Assembly: GCA_026645575.1 (NCBI GenBank)
Contig: JAPKMW010000101.1
Coordinates: 1 to 42,993 of the forward strand
Origin: Caldilineaceae bacterium
Lineage (GTDB): Bacteria; Chloroflexota; Anaerolineae; Caldilineales; Caldilineaceae
DNA: 42,993 bases
Direction of reading: 5' to 3'
The notes under the pieces were generated by a model. The model worked only from the letters and a program-made list of their open reading frames with translations, was not told where the DNA came from and made no database searches. This document shows, piece after piece, positions 16,546-24,597 of the stretch (position 1 is its first letter; every line of letters starts with the position of its first letter). The translations under genes and the position numbers were made by a program.

Positions 16546-19458
16546 ATGCCCAACCCACTCCAACTAACCCTCTTCGGCAGCCCCGAAGTCCGCTATCACG
16601 GTCAACCCGTGACTGGCTTTCGCTCCAGCAAAGCGCAGGCGTTGCTCTATTACCTCGCGGTTACGGGGCGGCCCCATACGCGCCCGACGGTGGCCGGTCT
16701 CTTCTGGGGCGACCAACCCGAAGCCGCCGCCCGCACCAGCCTGAGCAAATGTCTCTCTAACCTGCGCGAGTTGGTTGGTGAGGCGGTGTTGGTGGATCGA
16801 CAAACCGTCACCATTAACCGCAATCACCCCTATGACCTGGATACGGAACGCATTCTGGCCGGCATTAGCCAACCACCAAACTCGGAGACGATCCAATCCT
16901 GGCAAGCCGCCCTGGCCCTCTATCGTGGCGATTTTTTGGATGGCTTCTATGTGCGCGAGGCGCCCGATTTTGAGCAGTGGGTGCTGGTGCAGCGCGCCCA
17001 TTATCGCGAAGCCGTGCTGCAAGGGCTGTATACGTTAGCCAACTGGTATGAGCAAGGAGGCGACCTCCCCCAAGCCATCACCCACACCCGTCGCCTGTTG
17101 ACCCTGGAACCGTGGCGCGAAGAGGCCCATCGGCAGTTGATGACACGATTGGCGTGCAGCGGTCAACGGGCAGCGGCGTTGGCGCAGTTTGAAACGTGTC
17201 GTCGCATTTTGGAGGAGGAGCTGGCGGTCGAGCCGGATGGGGAGACGGTAGCGTTGGTCGAGGCGATTCGGACGGGGGAGTTTGACAAGGTGGGCCCAAG
17301 GGGCACCCCGTGGCAGGGTGACAAGGTGAATGTACCAAATCACCCTGTCACTGTGTCACCCCGTTCGGCTGATCTCACGTCGAAGCCTCACCCTGTCATC
17401 CCAATTCCGCCCACACCGCTAATCGGTCGCGAACGTGAACTGGCTGAACTGGGTGAGTTGATCAACAACCCACAGTGCCGGTTGGTTACGCTCATCGGAA
17501 CGGGCGGCATGGGCAAGACACGGCTGGCACTGGCTGTGGCCGCAGAACAAAGCGGCAGCTTCCAGCATGGCGCCGTCTTTGTGCCACTGGCTGGCGTTTC
17601 GTCCGCTCAATTTCTGCCACAGGCGATTCTAAGTGCCCTCAATGTACCCTTGCGCGGCGATTTGTCGCCACAGCAACAAGTGCGTGCGGTCTTGTCCAGT
17701 GAGGAACGGTTGTTAGTGTTGGATAACTATGAACAGTTGTTGCCCGATGTCGAGTTGTTGATCGACCTATTGTCTTATGCACCGAAAATTACATTGTTGG
17801 TAACCTCGCGTGAACGGCTGGCATTGCAGGCTGAACATTTATACGAGTTGGCCGGTCTGGACTATCTGCGTTATTCATCACCAACGATGGACACCAAATC
17901 CTCACCTGATCCTGGCAGCTTTGCAGCAATTCAACTCTTTCTACAACGGGTGCGCCAAATCCAGCCACGCTTTGTTCCCAATGCGGACGAATTACAGGCG
18001 ATTGTACGCATCTGTCGAATTAGCGAAGGGATGCCGCTGGCGCTTGAACTTGCCGCCGCAGCAGTGCGCGAGCAATCCTGCGTAGCGCTGGCTGCCATGC
18101 TAGAACAGGGGCAAGCTCGATTGGCGGCTCGCCTGCGTGACTTGCCTGAACGCCATCGCACGATTGAAGCTGTATTCGAACATTCCTGGCGATTGCTTTC
18201 CGAGAATGAGCAGCAGGTGTTGGCTGCGCTCTCGGTCTTTCGTGGTGGGTTTGAGGTTGAGGCGGCAAACGCAGTGGCGGGCGCAACCCCAGCCATCCTG
18301 ACTGCACTGGTGGATAAATCCTGGTTGCGGCGTAATCAGAGCAGCCGTTTTGACATCCATGAATTGGTGCGCCAGTTTGTCAACCAGCAACTGGTTGAGT
18401 CTGGGGAGTTTGATGCGGTGCAACATCGTTACACCGCTTATTTCTTCAAGTGGTGCGAAGATGCGCAAACTGGCTTGTCGAGTCGACAACCGACCGAGTG
18501 GATGATACGTATCGAACAAGAAATCGATAACCTACGCTCGGTTCTAAAATGGCTTGCCCTACACGCCCTAGAGGATGGCCTATGTATGACTCTTAATCTG
18601 CACTGGCTTTGGCAATCGAGAAGTTATCTACAAGAAGGCCGTGATTGGTATGCTCTTATGCTCGCTCAGGATACGCCAGTTGCCCCGATTATTCGTGCAG
18701 ATGCGTATGATGTTGCGGGACTGCTTGCCATCATGGCGAACGAGATTGATCAGGCGGAACTATTATTGAGCCAAAGTCTTGCCCTTCATCAACAACTTGA
18801 CCCGGCCGATCCGCAGGTCGGTGAAGTAATGGCAAGTGTGTTGAATCATTTAGGCGTGGTGTCCATCTATCGTGGCGATTATCAACAGGCGGTGCAACTT
18901 TGTCATCAAGGATTGGCAATCGCGCAACAGTGTGGCAGCCACCCGCGAACATCGTCGGCCTTGATGTTTGCAGGCGAAGCGTTATACTTGCAAGGATCTT
19001 TAGAGGAAGCCAGGCGTAGCTTTGAAGAGTGTTGCCGCACCAACGAGGCTAGAGGCCCACGCTCGCGCTCATACAGTTATGTTCGTCTGGGACACGGAGT
19101 TTGTGCGCAGGGAGATTTGAGACGAGCCAGCACGTTGTTTGCACAGGCGTTGCGGTTGGTCGATGAATGCCTTGACCTAACCGGGATCACGATGGTGCTG
19201 ATCGGGTTGGCAAGAATTGCCGCGCTCTGTGGCGAGTATGAGCGGGCTGCCATCTTAACTGCTGCTAAGGAAGAGATGCTCACTGTCAGTCCAATTATGC
19301 GCTATTGGCCACTGGATCGCACAGAAAACGAGCGCACGCTGGCAATCCTCCATGCCCAAATGGAGGATGCGACCTTCGCTGCCGCTTGGGCCGAAGGTGC
19401 AGCTATGTCGGTAGAGCAAGCCGTGGCTTATGCGCTGTCTGACTGGCCGAACCTATGA
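16546..19458 (+). CDS. BTAD / NB-ARC / TPR transcriptional regulator 2
   Basis: 970 residues from ATG 16546, chosen because homology with the other copies starts there and AAGGGG lies upstream. The upstream in-frame ATG at 16459 lies inside the toxin gene. Domain order is as in regulator 1: winged helix, BTAD, P-loop GTGGMGKTR at ~318, LLVLDNYE, TPR-like helices. DNA identity with regulator 1 is striking after the P-loop (for example 18210-18570 against 12300-12640), implying recent duplication or gene conversion. It lacks the TATAAT leader of regulator 1 and reads directly out of the DUF433-DUF5615 operon. The linker before the P-loop contains GTGACAAGGTGA / CACCCTGTCAC microrepeats. Confidence 0.9.
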   Translation: MPNPLQLTLFGSPEVRYHGQPVTGFRSSKAQALLYYLAVTGRPHTRPTVAGLFWGDQPEAAARTSLSKCLSNLRELVGEAVLVDRQTVTINRNHPYDLDTERILAGISQPPNSETIQSWQAALALYRGDFLDGFYVREAPDFEQWVLVQRAHYREAVLQGLYTLANWYEQGGDLPQAITHTRRLLTLEPWREEAHRQLMTRLACSGQRAAALAQFETCRRILEEELAVEPDGETVALVEAIRTGEFDKVGPRGTPWQGDKVNVPNHPVTVSPRSADLTSKPHPVIPIPPTPLIGRERELAELGELINNPQCRLVTLIGTGGMGKTRLALAVAAEQSGSFQHGAVFVPLAGVSSAQFLPQAILSALNVPLRGDLSPQQQVRAVLSSEERLLVLDNYEQLLPDVELLIDLLSYAPKITLLVTSRERLALQAEHLYELAGLDYLRYSSPTMDTKSSPDPGSFAAIQLFLQRVRQIQPRFVPNADELQAIVRICRISEGMPLALELAAAAVREQSCVALAAMLEQGQARLAARLRDLPERHRTIEAVFEHSWRLLSENEQQVLAALSVFRGGFEVEAANAVAGATPAILTALVDKSWLRRNQSSRFDIHELVRQFVNQQLVESGEFDAVQHRYTAYFFKWCEDAQTGLSSRQPTEWMIRIEQEIDNLRSVLKWLALHALEDGLCMTLNLHWLWQSRSYLQEGRDWYALMLAQDTPVAPIIRADAYDVAGLLAIMANEIDQAELLLSQSLALHQQLDPADPQVGEVMASVLNHLGVVSIYRGDYQQAVQLCHQGLAIAQQCGSHPRTSSALMFAGEALYLQGSLEEARRSFEECCRTNEARGPRSRSYSYVRLGHGVCAQGDLRRASTLFAQALRLVDECLDLTGITMVLIGLARIAALCGEYERAAILTAAKEEMLTVSPIMRYWPLDRTENERTLAILHAQMEDATFAAAWAEGAAMSVEQAVAYALSDWPNL

Positions 19459-19544
19459 ACGTCACCGACGCAACCAGCTTAGTGCCAGCACAGGTTGCCA
19501 CCCTCAAGACATTGGTAACACTCTCTACATGGCCCATACTCGAG

Positions 19545-20336
19545 TCACGGTACGGGCAATGGATCGGGTAAGATCCAACTAAGCGCTTGATCGATCTGTC
19601 CTTCCCACTCATCATAGACATGACCAAAACCGCGTTCGCGCAGCAAGGCAGCAACCCGACGCATGAGCACCTGTTGACGAGTAGGGCTGCCCGTGCTGAT
19701 CAGAGCAAGCAAAAACGCTTCCAGTTCACCAGGTTGCCAGCCTTGCCCAACCAGACGATGAAGATGGAAAATCAGACGACTGCTGTAGGGTCGCCAACGT
19801 TGCTCCAAAGCAAAGAGCAAGTGCAAAAGACTATCCGCCGATTGTGCTGCTTCCAAACGACCGCCCAATGTGTTGCCCCGTCGCCAGCATTTGAGCGAAC
19901 GAAAGAAACCATTCAGATAATCATCATAAAAACCAGCCACGGTACTCTTTGCCCGCTCGGCTGACATGAAGCGCAAAGGTGCAAAGAGGCGTTCGGTTTC
20001 TCCTGAGCGATCATAGAGAATGCGCGCTTCCGCCCAGGTTGGCAACATCCATGCCACAATGGTTTCCAGTTGCAGGCTACGCGGCGACTCGTTCCACATG
20101 TCCCTTGTGCTAACCGATGAAGGCAGCGTTATGCCGCGTGGGGGGAAAGTTTTCGTCTCTTCATAGCGCGCCATCGCTTCATCAGTAACCACAAAGACAA
20201 CATCATAATCGGAGTCGGGTCCTGTTGCGCCAATTGCCCGCGAGCCGGTCAACACCAAGCCAATCACATCAGGATCATCTGCTGCCTCGCTAATCAGGGC
20301 TTGAATCACTTCATCAGTATCAAGGTTGTATGCCAT
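19545..20336 (-). CDS. nucleotidyltransferase-domain protein
   Basis: 263 residues. The N terminus contains the polymerase-beta-type motif GSRAIGATGPDSDYDVVFVV (GS and DxD metal ligands). The remainder is helical, with WMLPTWAEARILYDRSGE. Relatives include aminoglycoside nucleotidyltransferases and uncharacterised DUF4037-like enzymes; it could nucleotidylate a small molecule or a protein. The 5' leader contains a perfect 16-bp tandem duplication (20351-20382). It is convergent with regulator 2. Confidence 0.8.
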   Translation of the reverse strand: MAYNLDTDEVIQALISEAADDPDVIGLVLTGSRAIGATGPDSDYDVVFVVTDEAMARYEETKTFPPRGITLPSSVSTRDMWNESPRSLQLETIVAWMLPTWAEARILYDRSGETERLFAPLRFMSAERAKSTVAGFYDDYLNGFFRSLKCWRRGNTLGGRLEAAQSADSLLHLLFALEQRWRPYSSRLIFHLHRLVGQGWQPGELEAFLLALISTGSPTRQQVLMRRVAALLRERGFGHVYDEWEGQIDQALSWILPDPLPVP

Positions 20337-20350
20337 CTCATGGTCTCCTT

Positions 20351-20382
20351 CTTTACTGCAAATGGACTTTACTGCAAATGGA
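20351..20382. repeat. perfect 16-bp tandem duplication
   Basis: CTTTACTGCAAATGGA occurs twice head to tail (20351-20366 and 20367-20382) just upstream of the nucleotidyltransferase gene. Probably a recent slippage or duplication event. Confidence 0.9.
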
Positions 20383-20413
20383 TTACATCGCGGCTCGACT
20401 GTTCTTTTTCATG

Positions 20414-20755
20414 TTATTTTCCCAGTAGCAGTTCTGTCACCAATGGATAATGATCACTGCCAAAAATCGGCGGTTCGGCATCACGCACAATCGTACAGGA
20501 GAGCGTTTGCAGCGGCTGTTGTCCCGCCCGTGCCATGATCCACTCTACTCGCCAGAATACGCTGCAACCCCATTCCAACGCAAAGTAGTTGCTACCATGA
20601 AAGCCGTGAAAGGTGCTCGATTCGACCGAATCGGCGTGACGGGCAGCGCGATAGGTGTCGACAAAACCCAGCTTGAGTAAGTTACTGGCAATCCTGCGTG
20701 CGGTCGATTTAAACTTGGCCTTTACCCCTTTGCATCGTCCAGCAACAGGGTAAGC
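20414..20755 (-). pseudogene. C-terminal remnant of an endonuclease/exonuclease/phosphatase-family protein
   Basis: Read leftward, an open frame of ~110 codons without a plausible start contains LLKLGFVDTYRAARHAD, TFHGFHGSNYF and VEWIMARAG, and ends GSDHYPLVTELLLGK. The SDHxP motif near the end and the TFHGF segment are hallmarks of the Mg-dependent EEP fold. The N-terminal catalytic half is missing; the sequence joins directly to the neighbouring SnoaL-like pseudogene. Confidence 0.75.
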
Positions 20756-21301
20756 TTACCCCGGCAGTGTGCCGAGTTGCTGCAACAAGGCCAGCACATC
20801 GAGATAGTGATGAACTTCTTGCACCCTCCCGCCAGCAACGGCATACCAGATGGCAGCCGCGACGCGGAACGTCTTCCCCGATGGCGGCAGCGTACCGGCT
20901 GGGGTCGGTAGTGGTCCCGTTTGTGTCCCCTCCCAAAGGATTTCTTGGACGACGGTATTGCCCTGACTCACGCTCTTGAGAATGGCGCCCCGTGCATCGG
21001 GGATGGCCTGCTTCCAGCCTGCCAGCAATTGCAGATAGTCCTCTATACTCAGGTCAGAATGAAAGGCGGATTTTTGTAAGGGCGTCCCCTTGCGGGCGCC
21101 CGCAAGGGGACGCCCTTACAAAAATCCCGGTTCTCAATTTGCTTTGAGTATAGATTCTCGACGCGCCGCTGCGTCCCTGTCTCTGTATAGACCACATTGG
21201 GGGCAATCGTCGCCCGGATCTGATCCCAGTCCGCCGCATTGAAGGCCGCAATCACGGCCTCGGCCAGTTGGACGGGGGGTTTTGGTTTGGGTCGTTGTCA
21301 T
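20756..21301 (-). pseudogene. SnoaL-like (polyketide-cyclase fold) gene broken by a MITE and a frameshift
   Basis: Three pieces of one reading frame are visible. MTTTQTKTP starts at ATG 21299-21301. A C6 tract (~21274) then shifts the frame; with one C fewer it continues VQLAEAVIAAFNAADWDQIR. At 21152 the frame is cut by a 105-bp insertion. Removing that insertion and one TA restores RRVENL-EDYLQLLAGWKQAIPDARG in frame, and the protein runs on to HHYLDVLALLQQLGTLPG. The restored protein of ~145 residues is a typical SnoaL-like ester-cyclase-fold protein. The homopolymer change could be a sequencing error; the insertion is real sequence. Confidence 0.85.
21046..21150. mobile_element. 105-bp MITE with TA target duplication and a perfect 60-bp palindrome
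   Basis: Ends are TACTCA (21046-21051) and TGAGTA (21145-21150), inverted, and each is flanked by TA (21044-21045 and 21151-21152). Bases 21068-21127 form a perfect palindrome with 30-base arms. Deleting the element plus one TA restores the reading frame of the host SnoaL-like gene, which fixes the boundaries. TA duplication suggests mobilisation by a Tc1/mariner-like (IS630-type) transposase. It has no coding capacity. Confidence 0.88.
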
Positions 21302-21365
21302 GGGTTCCTCCGGTTGTGAAAAGTGTCGATGCCTACCAAGCTCCCTATCTGACATCGATCGCGAT

Positions 21366-21794
21366 TCAGGAAGCAATGGCGCTTGCCCTAAACTGATAAT
21401 TCCAAATATGCCGATGCCACTGCCAGCGCCCCTCTTCTTGTCGCCAGACGATCAGATAGTGTCCGCGTTCGGTGACTGCCCCCTGTTGGTCGAGGAGTAC
21501 ATAGGTCCCTGTTTCATAGCCTAACGCGCCATCCTGGGCAACTTCATGGGTTTCTACGAGAACATGCCGCAAGCCGTTATTGATTGCCTGCTGCCAGCCC
21601 GCTTCAATGGCGTCCCGACCAGCAATCAGACCGCTGGTCGGGACATAGGCCCTGGCGTGTTTGCCATAAGCCGCCGCAATTGGCCGTACATCGCCTTCCG
21701 CTAGGCCGGCTGTCCAACTGTTGCCGACCTGTTGCACCGCCTGAATCAAGCTGGTGTCTGCATCGCTTGTTGCTTTGTAGAGATACCGTTCCAT
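21366..21794 (-). CDS. SnoaL-like / DUF4440-type small protein
   Basis: 142 residues with the NTF2-like pattern: an N-terminal helix (DTSLIQAVQQVGNSWTAGLAEGD), IAAAYGKHARAYVPTSGLIAGRDAIEAGWQQAI, then beta strands ending GHYLIVWRQEEGRWQWHRHIWN. Proteins of this fold bind or modify small hydrophobic molecules or act as stress-related domains; a catalytic role is unproven. A strong GGGAGGAAATTGTA site precedes ATG 21794. It lies next to the broken SnoaL-like gene and may be its paralogue. Confidence 0.8.
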   Translation of the reverse strand: MERYLYKATSDADTSLIQAVQQVGNSWTAGLAEGDVRPIAAAYGKHARAYVPTSGLIAGRDAIEAGWQQAINNGLRHVLVETHEVAQDGALGYETGTYVLLDQQGAVTERGHYLIVWRQEEGRWQWHRHIWNYQFRASAIAS

Positions 21795-21812
21795 TACAAT
21801 TTCCTCCCTGGT

Positions 21813-22421
21813 TTATGCCGATCCGCCGCCAGCCATGGCCCGTTCCAACGCACTGGGAAAGCGTGTCTCAAATGCCGCGGTCAGTTGGATTACGGTCAAG
21901 GCACTTTGCCAGGTACGCGGCCCGACATAAGCCGCCAACAGCAAGCGGTATTCGGGGGCAAAGCTCACCCACACCCATTGCCGACAATCGCTGCTTTCGT
22001 CACTGCTTTCGCCGTCTGCCGTGCGTTGCTGCGCCACTTTGCGTTCGACAAAGCTCCATATCTCATCCAGTTGCACTTGCGTCACCTTCACTTCCCGCAA
22101 CAAATGTGCATTGATTTCTTCGGCCTTGGCTGCGGCACGCTGCAACCAAGCCAACACGCTGCTCTCACTGACCCCCAGCACAAAGCGAATGCTCATCAAT
22201 TCCACCTTACACAGCAGCAATTTCAGCGCCAACAGCACCGTGTTTTCGTCTGTGCGCAAATCGAAAAACACCGTCTCTCGCGTCTCCGAAAATTGTTCGC
22301 CACAGGTCGTGCATTCAAAGATGCGGCGCTTCCCGCTTTGCGTCGCATACGTCGCGATCGCTCTTACGTTCCCACGGCTTTTCAGTTTATAATAGCAACA
22401 GGCCGGGTTGGGACATGGTTC
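21813..22421 (-). pseudogene. truncated IS1-family-like transposase
   Basis: Read leftward the frame begins with a zinc-ribbon-like segment (EPCPNPACCYYKL, RRIFECTTCGEQFSETR). A helix-turn-helix stretch (VLGVSESSVLAWLQRAAAKAEEIN) and VTQVQLDEIWSFVERK, the first catalytic region of IS1-type DDE transposases, follow. The frame stops soon after (ALERAMAGGGSA), so the rest of the catalytic domain is missing. No ATG is in frame at the 5' end either, and no terminal repeats were identified. Remnant of an insertion sequence. Confidence 0.75.
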
Positions 22422-22531
22422 GCCAGTGATTGAGCACCCACAAAGTGATGCAACCGTATTTGGTGGCGATGAGCGTATGGGTGGATAGGTTGTACACTCA
22501 TGGTTATGCTTCTTTCTCTGTTCATTGTAGC

Positions 22532-22562
22532 CGCGCTGGGAACGGGGAAAGTCCCCAGCGCG
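22532..22562. repeat. small palindromic repeat
   Basis: CGCGCTGGG (22532-22540) and CCCAGCGCG (22554-22562) form a perfect 9-bp stem around a GC-rich loop. It lies between the IS remnant and the 3' end of the PAP2 gene, and may act as terminator or be a REP-like element. Confidence 0.6.
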
Positions 22563-22593
22563 ACGATCTACGACTTATCGCGTACTCAACGGC

Positions 22594-23964
22594 TTACTCA
22601 TTTGTCGCCCCATCCTGCTGATCCCAGGCGATCACCTTTTCTGCCACCTGCTTACCCATCGCCCGCCCGGCCGGCATTTCAAAGCGGAAGTGGATGCCGG
22701 CCCAGATGCGCGATTCGAGCGCTTCGCTAGCGCGGCCCCGGATAAAGTCGGCATAGGCCGGGAACTGATCGGCCAACACTTCAGAGATGGCCCCCGAAGC
22801 ACAGCCATGCCCCGACGGGTAGCTGGGATAGTTGGGGGTCGGGAAGACAGTGGTCAGCGCCGTGTCCAGATGAAAGGGACGGGGGTACCAGTAGTGATAC
22901 TTAGCATGCCAACAAGCGATCAGCGCATCATAGTGCGCCACGCTCATCATGGCATAAAGACGAGCAGCACGTACTGCGTTGGCATGTTGCCCTTGCTCGA
23001 ACAGGCGCGTATGGGCAAAGGTGTACCAGCTTTCAAAGGCTCCGGTGGGTGTTTGCCAGCCGGCGGCCATATAGTTAGATTGCCAAGTGCGGGTAAAGCT
23101 TTGCACCTCTTGTAGTTCGGCTGCCAGTTCGGGCGAGTCAACTGCCAGTGGGGGTTCGGGCAGGATTTCCGCGGATGAAGCCAGCACCCAAGTCTGCCAT
23201 TTGGCAGCGTTTGGTTCAACGGGTTTCTCCCCCGTCCAGTGTCCTGGTTCACTGGGGATCACACCATCCCAAGCCGGTAGTGCATCATCGAGCTGAGCGC
23301 GGGCGATCACCTGTTCGGCGACGGCTTTGCCCAGCGCCAATCCAGCCACCACATCGCTGGGGAAGTTGGCGCCAGCCATCACACGGGAAGTCGCTGCTGC
23401 TTCGGCTTTGGCTTGGAAATCTTGCGCCAGATCAGGGTAGACATAGCCCAGAATTGTCGCAGCCGCACCCGCCGCCACCGCATGTTCCGAGGGATAGGAA
23501 GGACTGTTGGTCTGTTGTGCGAGCACGGACAGGCCGGGGGACAATGCTGCTGGGCGCGCCCGGTTGTAGGTATACTTGGCATCCCACGCGGCCACCATCG
23601 CATCGTAGATCGCCACATTGAGCAGCGACATCATGCGGACGATGCGTGGGCCAGAGCTGGGTGTGGCGCGATTTTGGGCAAAGGCGATTTCAATCCAGCG
23701 GTAGGATGGGGCGCCGCTGTCCCAGTAGGCGATCTGTTGCAAGGCCGCTTCATCACGGCTGGCGACCGCCGCCTGCACTTCCTTCAACTCCGCCTGGGTG
23801 GCGGCCTGATCGGGTGGGGCCGCCGGACGCACCGCCGCCACATCGATCACGACCCAAGTTTGCCACTGGCCGGCGTTGGGTTCCACCGGCGGGGCAATGG
23901 GGGCCGGGATGCAGCCGGCCAACAAGATACACAGCACAATGAAACAGCGCGGGATCAACTTCAT
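22594..23964 (-). CDS. lipoprotein with two tandem PAP2/vanadium-haloperoxidase-like domains
   Basis: 456 residues from ATG 23964 (MKLIPR, lipobox LAGC with Cys18), so probably membrane-tethered outside the cell. Each half has a PAP2-type active-site set. Domain 1: K130..RP138, PSYPSEH (155-161) and SR193-194...N200...D204, where the usual nucleophilic His is Asn. Domain 2: K355..RP363, PSYPSGH (380-386) and SR418-419...H425...E429, nearly canonical. Thus only domain 2 is likely active, as a phosphatase or haloperoxidase-like enzyme. It shares its MKLIPR leader with the double-cupin lipoprotein at 29581. It sits 62 bases after a small MNSK gene, behind SARP-like operator copy C. Confidence 0.88.
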   Translation of the reverse strand: MKLIPRCFIVLCILLAGCIPAPIAPPVEPNAGQWQTWVVIDVAAVRPAAPPDQAATQAELKEVQAAVASRDEAALQQIAYWDSGAPSYRWIEIAFAQNRATPSSGPRIVRMMSLLNVAIYDAMVAAWDAKYTYNRARPAALSPGLSVLAQQTNSPSYPSEHAVAAGAAATILGYVYPDLAQDFQAKAEAAATSRVMAGANFPSDVVAGLALGKAVAEQVIARAQLDDALPAWDGVIPSEPGHWTGEKPVEPNAAKWQTWVLASSAEILPEPPLAVDSPELAAELQEVQSFTRTWQSNYMAAGWQTPTGAFESWYTFAHTRLFEQGQHANAVRAARLYAMMSVAHYDALIACWHAKYHYWYPRPFHLDTALTTVFPTPNYPSYPSGHGCASGAISEVLADQFPAYADFIRGRASEALESRIWAGIHFRFEMPAGRAMGKQVAEKVIAWDQQDGATNE

Positions 23965-24026
23965 TTGTTTGCTCCTTCGGATTTCGTGGATTGAACTGCA
24001 CAATCGGTTGTAGGTTGGATCTAACA

Positions 24027-24245
24027 TTATTCCTCGCTTTCCTCCTGCGTTTTTGCTGGAACAAGCGCCGCGACAAGCGCCTGGAGTGCGGCCATGAACG
24101 TAGCCGCATCGGCAAATGCCTGCTGCCGACCTGTGCGTGGATCTTCCAGGCGAAAACGCCAGACAATCCGTTCCGGCGGGCCACGATTCTGTTCCTGCCA
24201 GACGGTCAAGAGATAGATGCGGTAATAGGGTTGTTTGCTGTTCAT
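24027..24245 (-). CDS. small conserved MNSK protein, copy 1 (leaderless)
   Basis: 72 residues, no known domain recognised. It is supported by a second copy in this window (30435-30674) with nearly identical first 42 residues (YYRIYLLTVWQEQNRGPPERI, then WRFRLEDPRTGRQQ) and a diverged C terminus (helical AALQALVAALV here). The start codon is six bases after the TATGCT -10 box, so transcription should begin at or next to the ATG and no ribosome site is present. It is followed by the PAP2 lipoprotein gene. It may be a small DNA- or protein-binding partner; function unknown. Confidence 0.75.
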   Translation of the reverse strand: MNSKQPYYRIYLLTVWQEQNRGPPERIVWRFRLEDPRTGRQQAFADAATFMAALQALVAALVPAKTQEESEE

Positions 24246-24251
24246 GGAAGT

Positions 24252-24296
24252 AGCATAGCAGGCTGCCGGGACGGAATCGCGACGAGATCGCGACGA
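24252..24296 (-). promoter_or_regulatory. SARP-like operator and -10 box, copy C (MNSK-PAP2 unit)
   Basis: Read leftward: TCGTCGCGATC (24286-24296), TCGTCGCGATT (24275-24285), CCGTCCCGGCA (24264-24274), GCCTGC, then TATGCT (24252-24257). Heptamers are at 11-bp steps, and the last ends 8 bp before the -10 box. ATG follows the -10 box after 6 bases. Confidence 0.8.
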
Positions 24297-24334
24297 GTTT
24301 TACCAGAAAAGTTGTCATTATCGTTTGCAATTGG

Positions 24335-24363
24335 TTGACACAAGCCATGAATCATGGTATGCT
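24335..24363 (+). promoter_or_regulatory. predicted promoter of the regulator 3 transcript
   Basis: Perfect TTGACA (24335-24340), 17-base spacer, TATGCT (24358-24363). It is divergent from operator copy C, and would give a ~230-base leader containing the 21-codon ORF at 24409 before regulator 3. Confidence 0.7.
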
Positions 24364-24408
24364 CTGTTCATTGTTTATCAACCCGCATGTAAGAAAGGAG
24401 GCGCAACC

Positions 24409-24474
24409 ATGACAATAAACCGAATGACTTCGCTTACTGTGTGCAGATTGCGCCTCAGCTACCCGCTTCGTTAG
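24409..24474 (+). CDS. 21-residue leader ORF whose ribosome site is in a hairpin
   Basis: MTINRMTSLTVCRLRLSYPLR, preceded by AAAGGAGGCGCAACC, the best ribosome site in this region. GAGGCGCAA (24398-24406), which includes the ribosome site, is the exact complement of TTGCGCCTC (24448-24456) within the ORF. Translation and RNA folding would therefore compete. It lies in the leader between the promoter at 24335 and regulator 3 (24598). It could be a regulatory leader peptide; no amino-acid run marks it as a classical attenuator. Confidence 0.5.
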   Translation: MTINRMTSLTVCRLRLSYPLR

Positions 24475-24597
24475 CCTGCTCGTTCTTCACAAGGCTTACC
24501 ATCGCTACAAATATCGGTTGAGGAACGCTGTGCTGTAGGCCCCCCTTTGGCCGCGCCCGATGGTTCCCCACCTTCATTCATCCTTGGGGGCTGCTGT

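Noticed and set aside
22338..22365. GTCGCAT and GTCGCGA close together, resembling the SARP-like repeats
   Set aside because: Spacing is 9, not 11 bp, there is no TATGCT at the right distance, and the bases are coding sequence of the IS1-like remnant.
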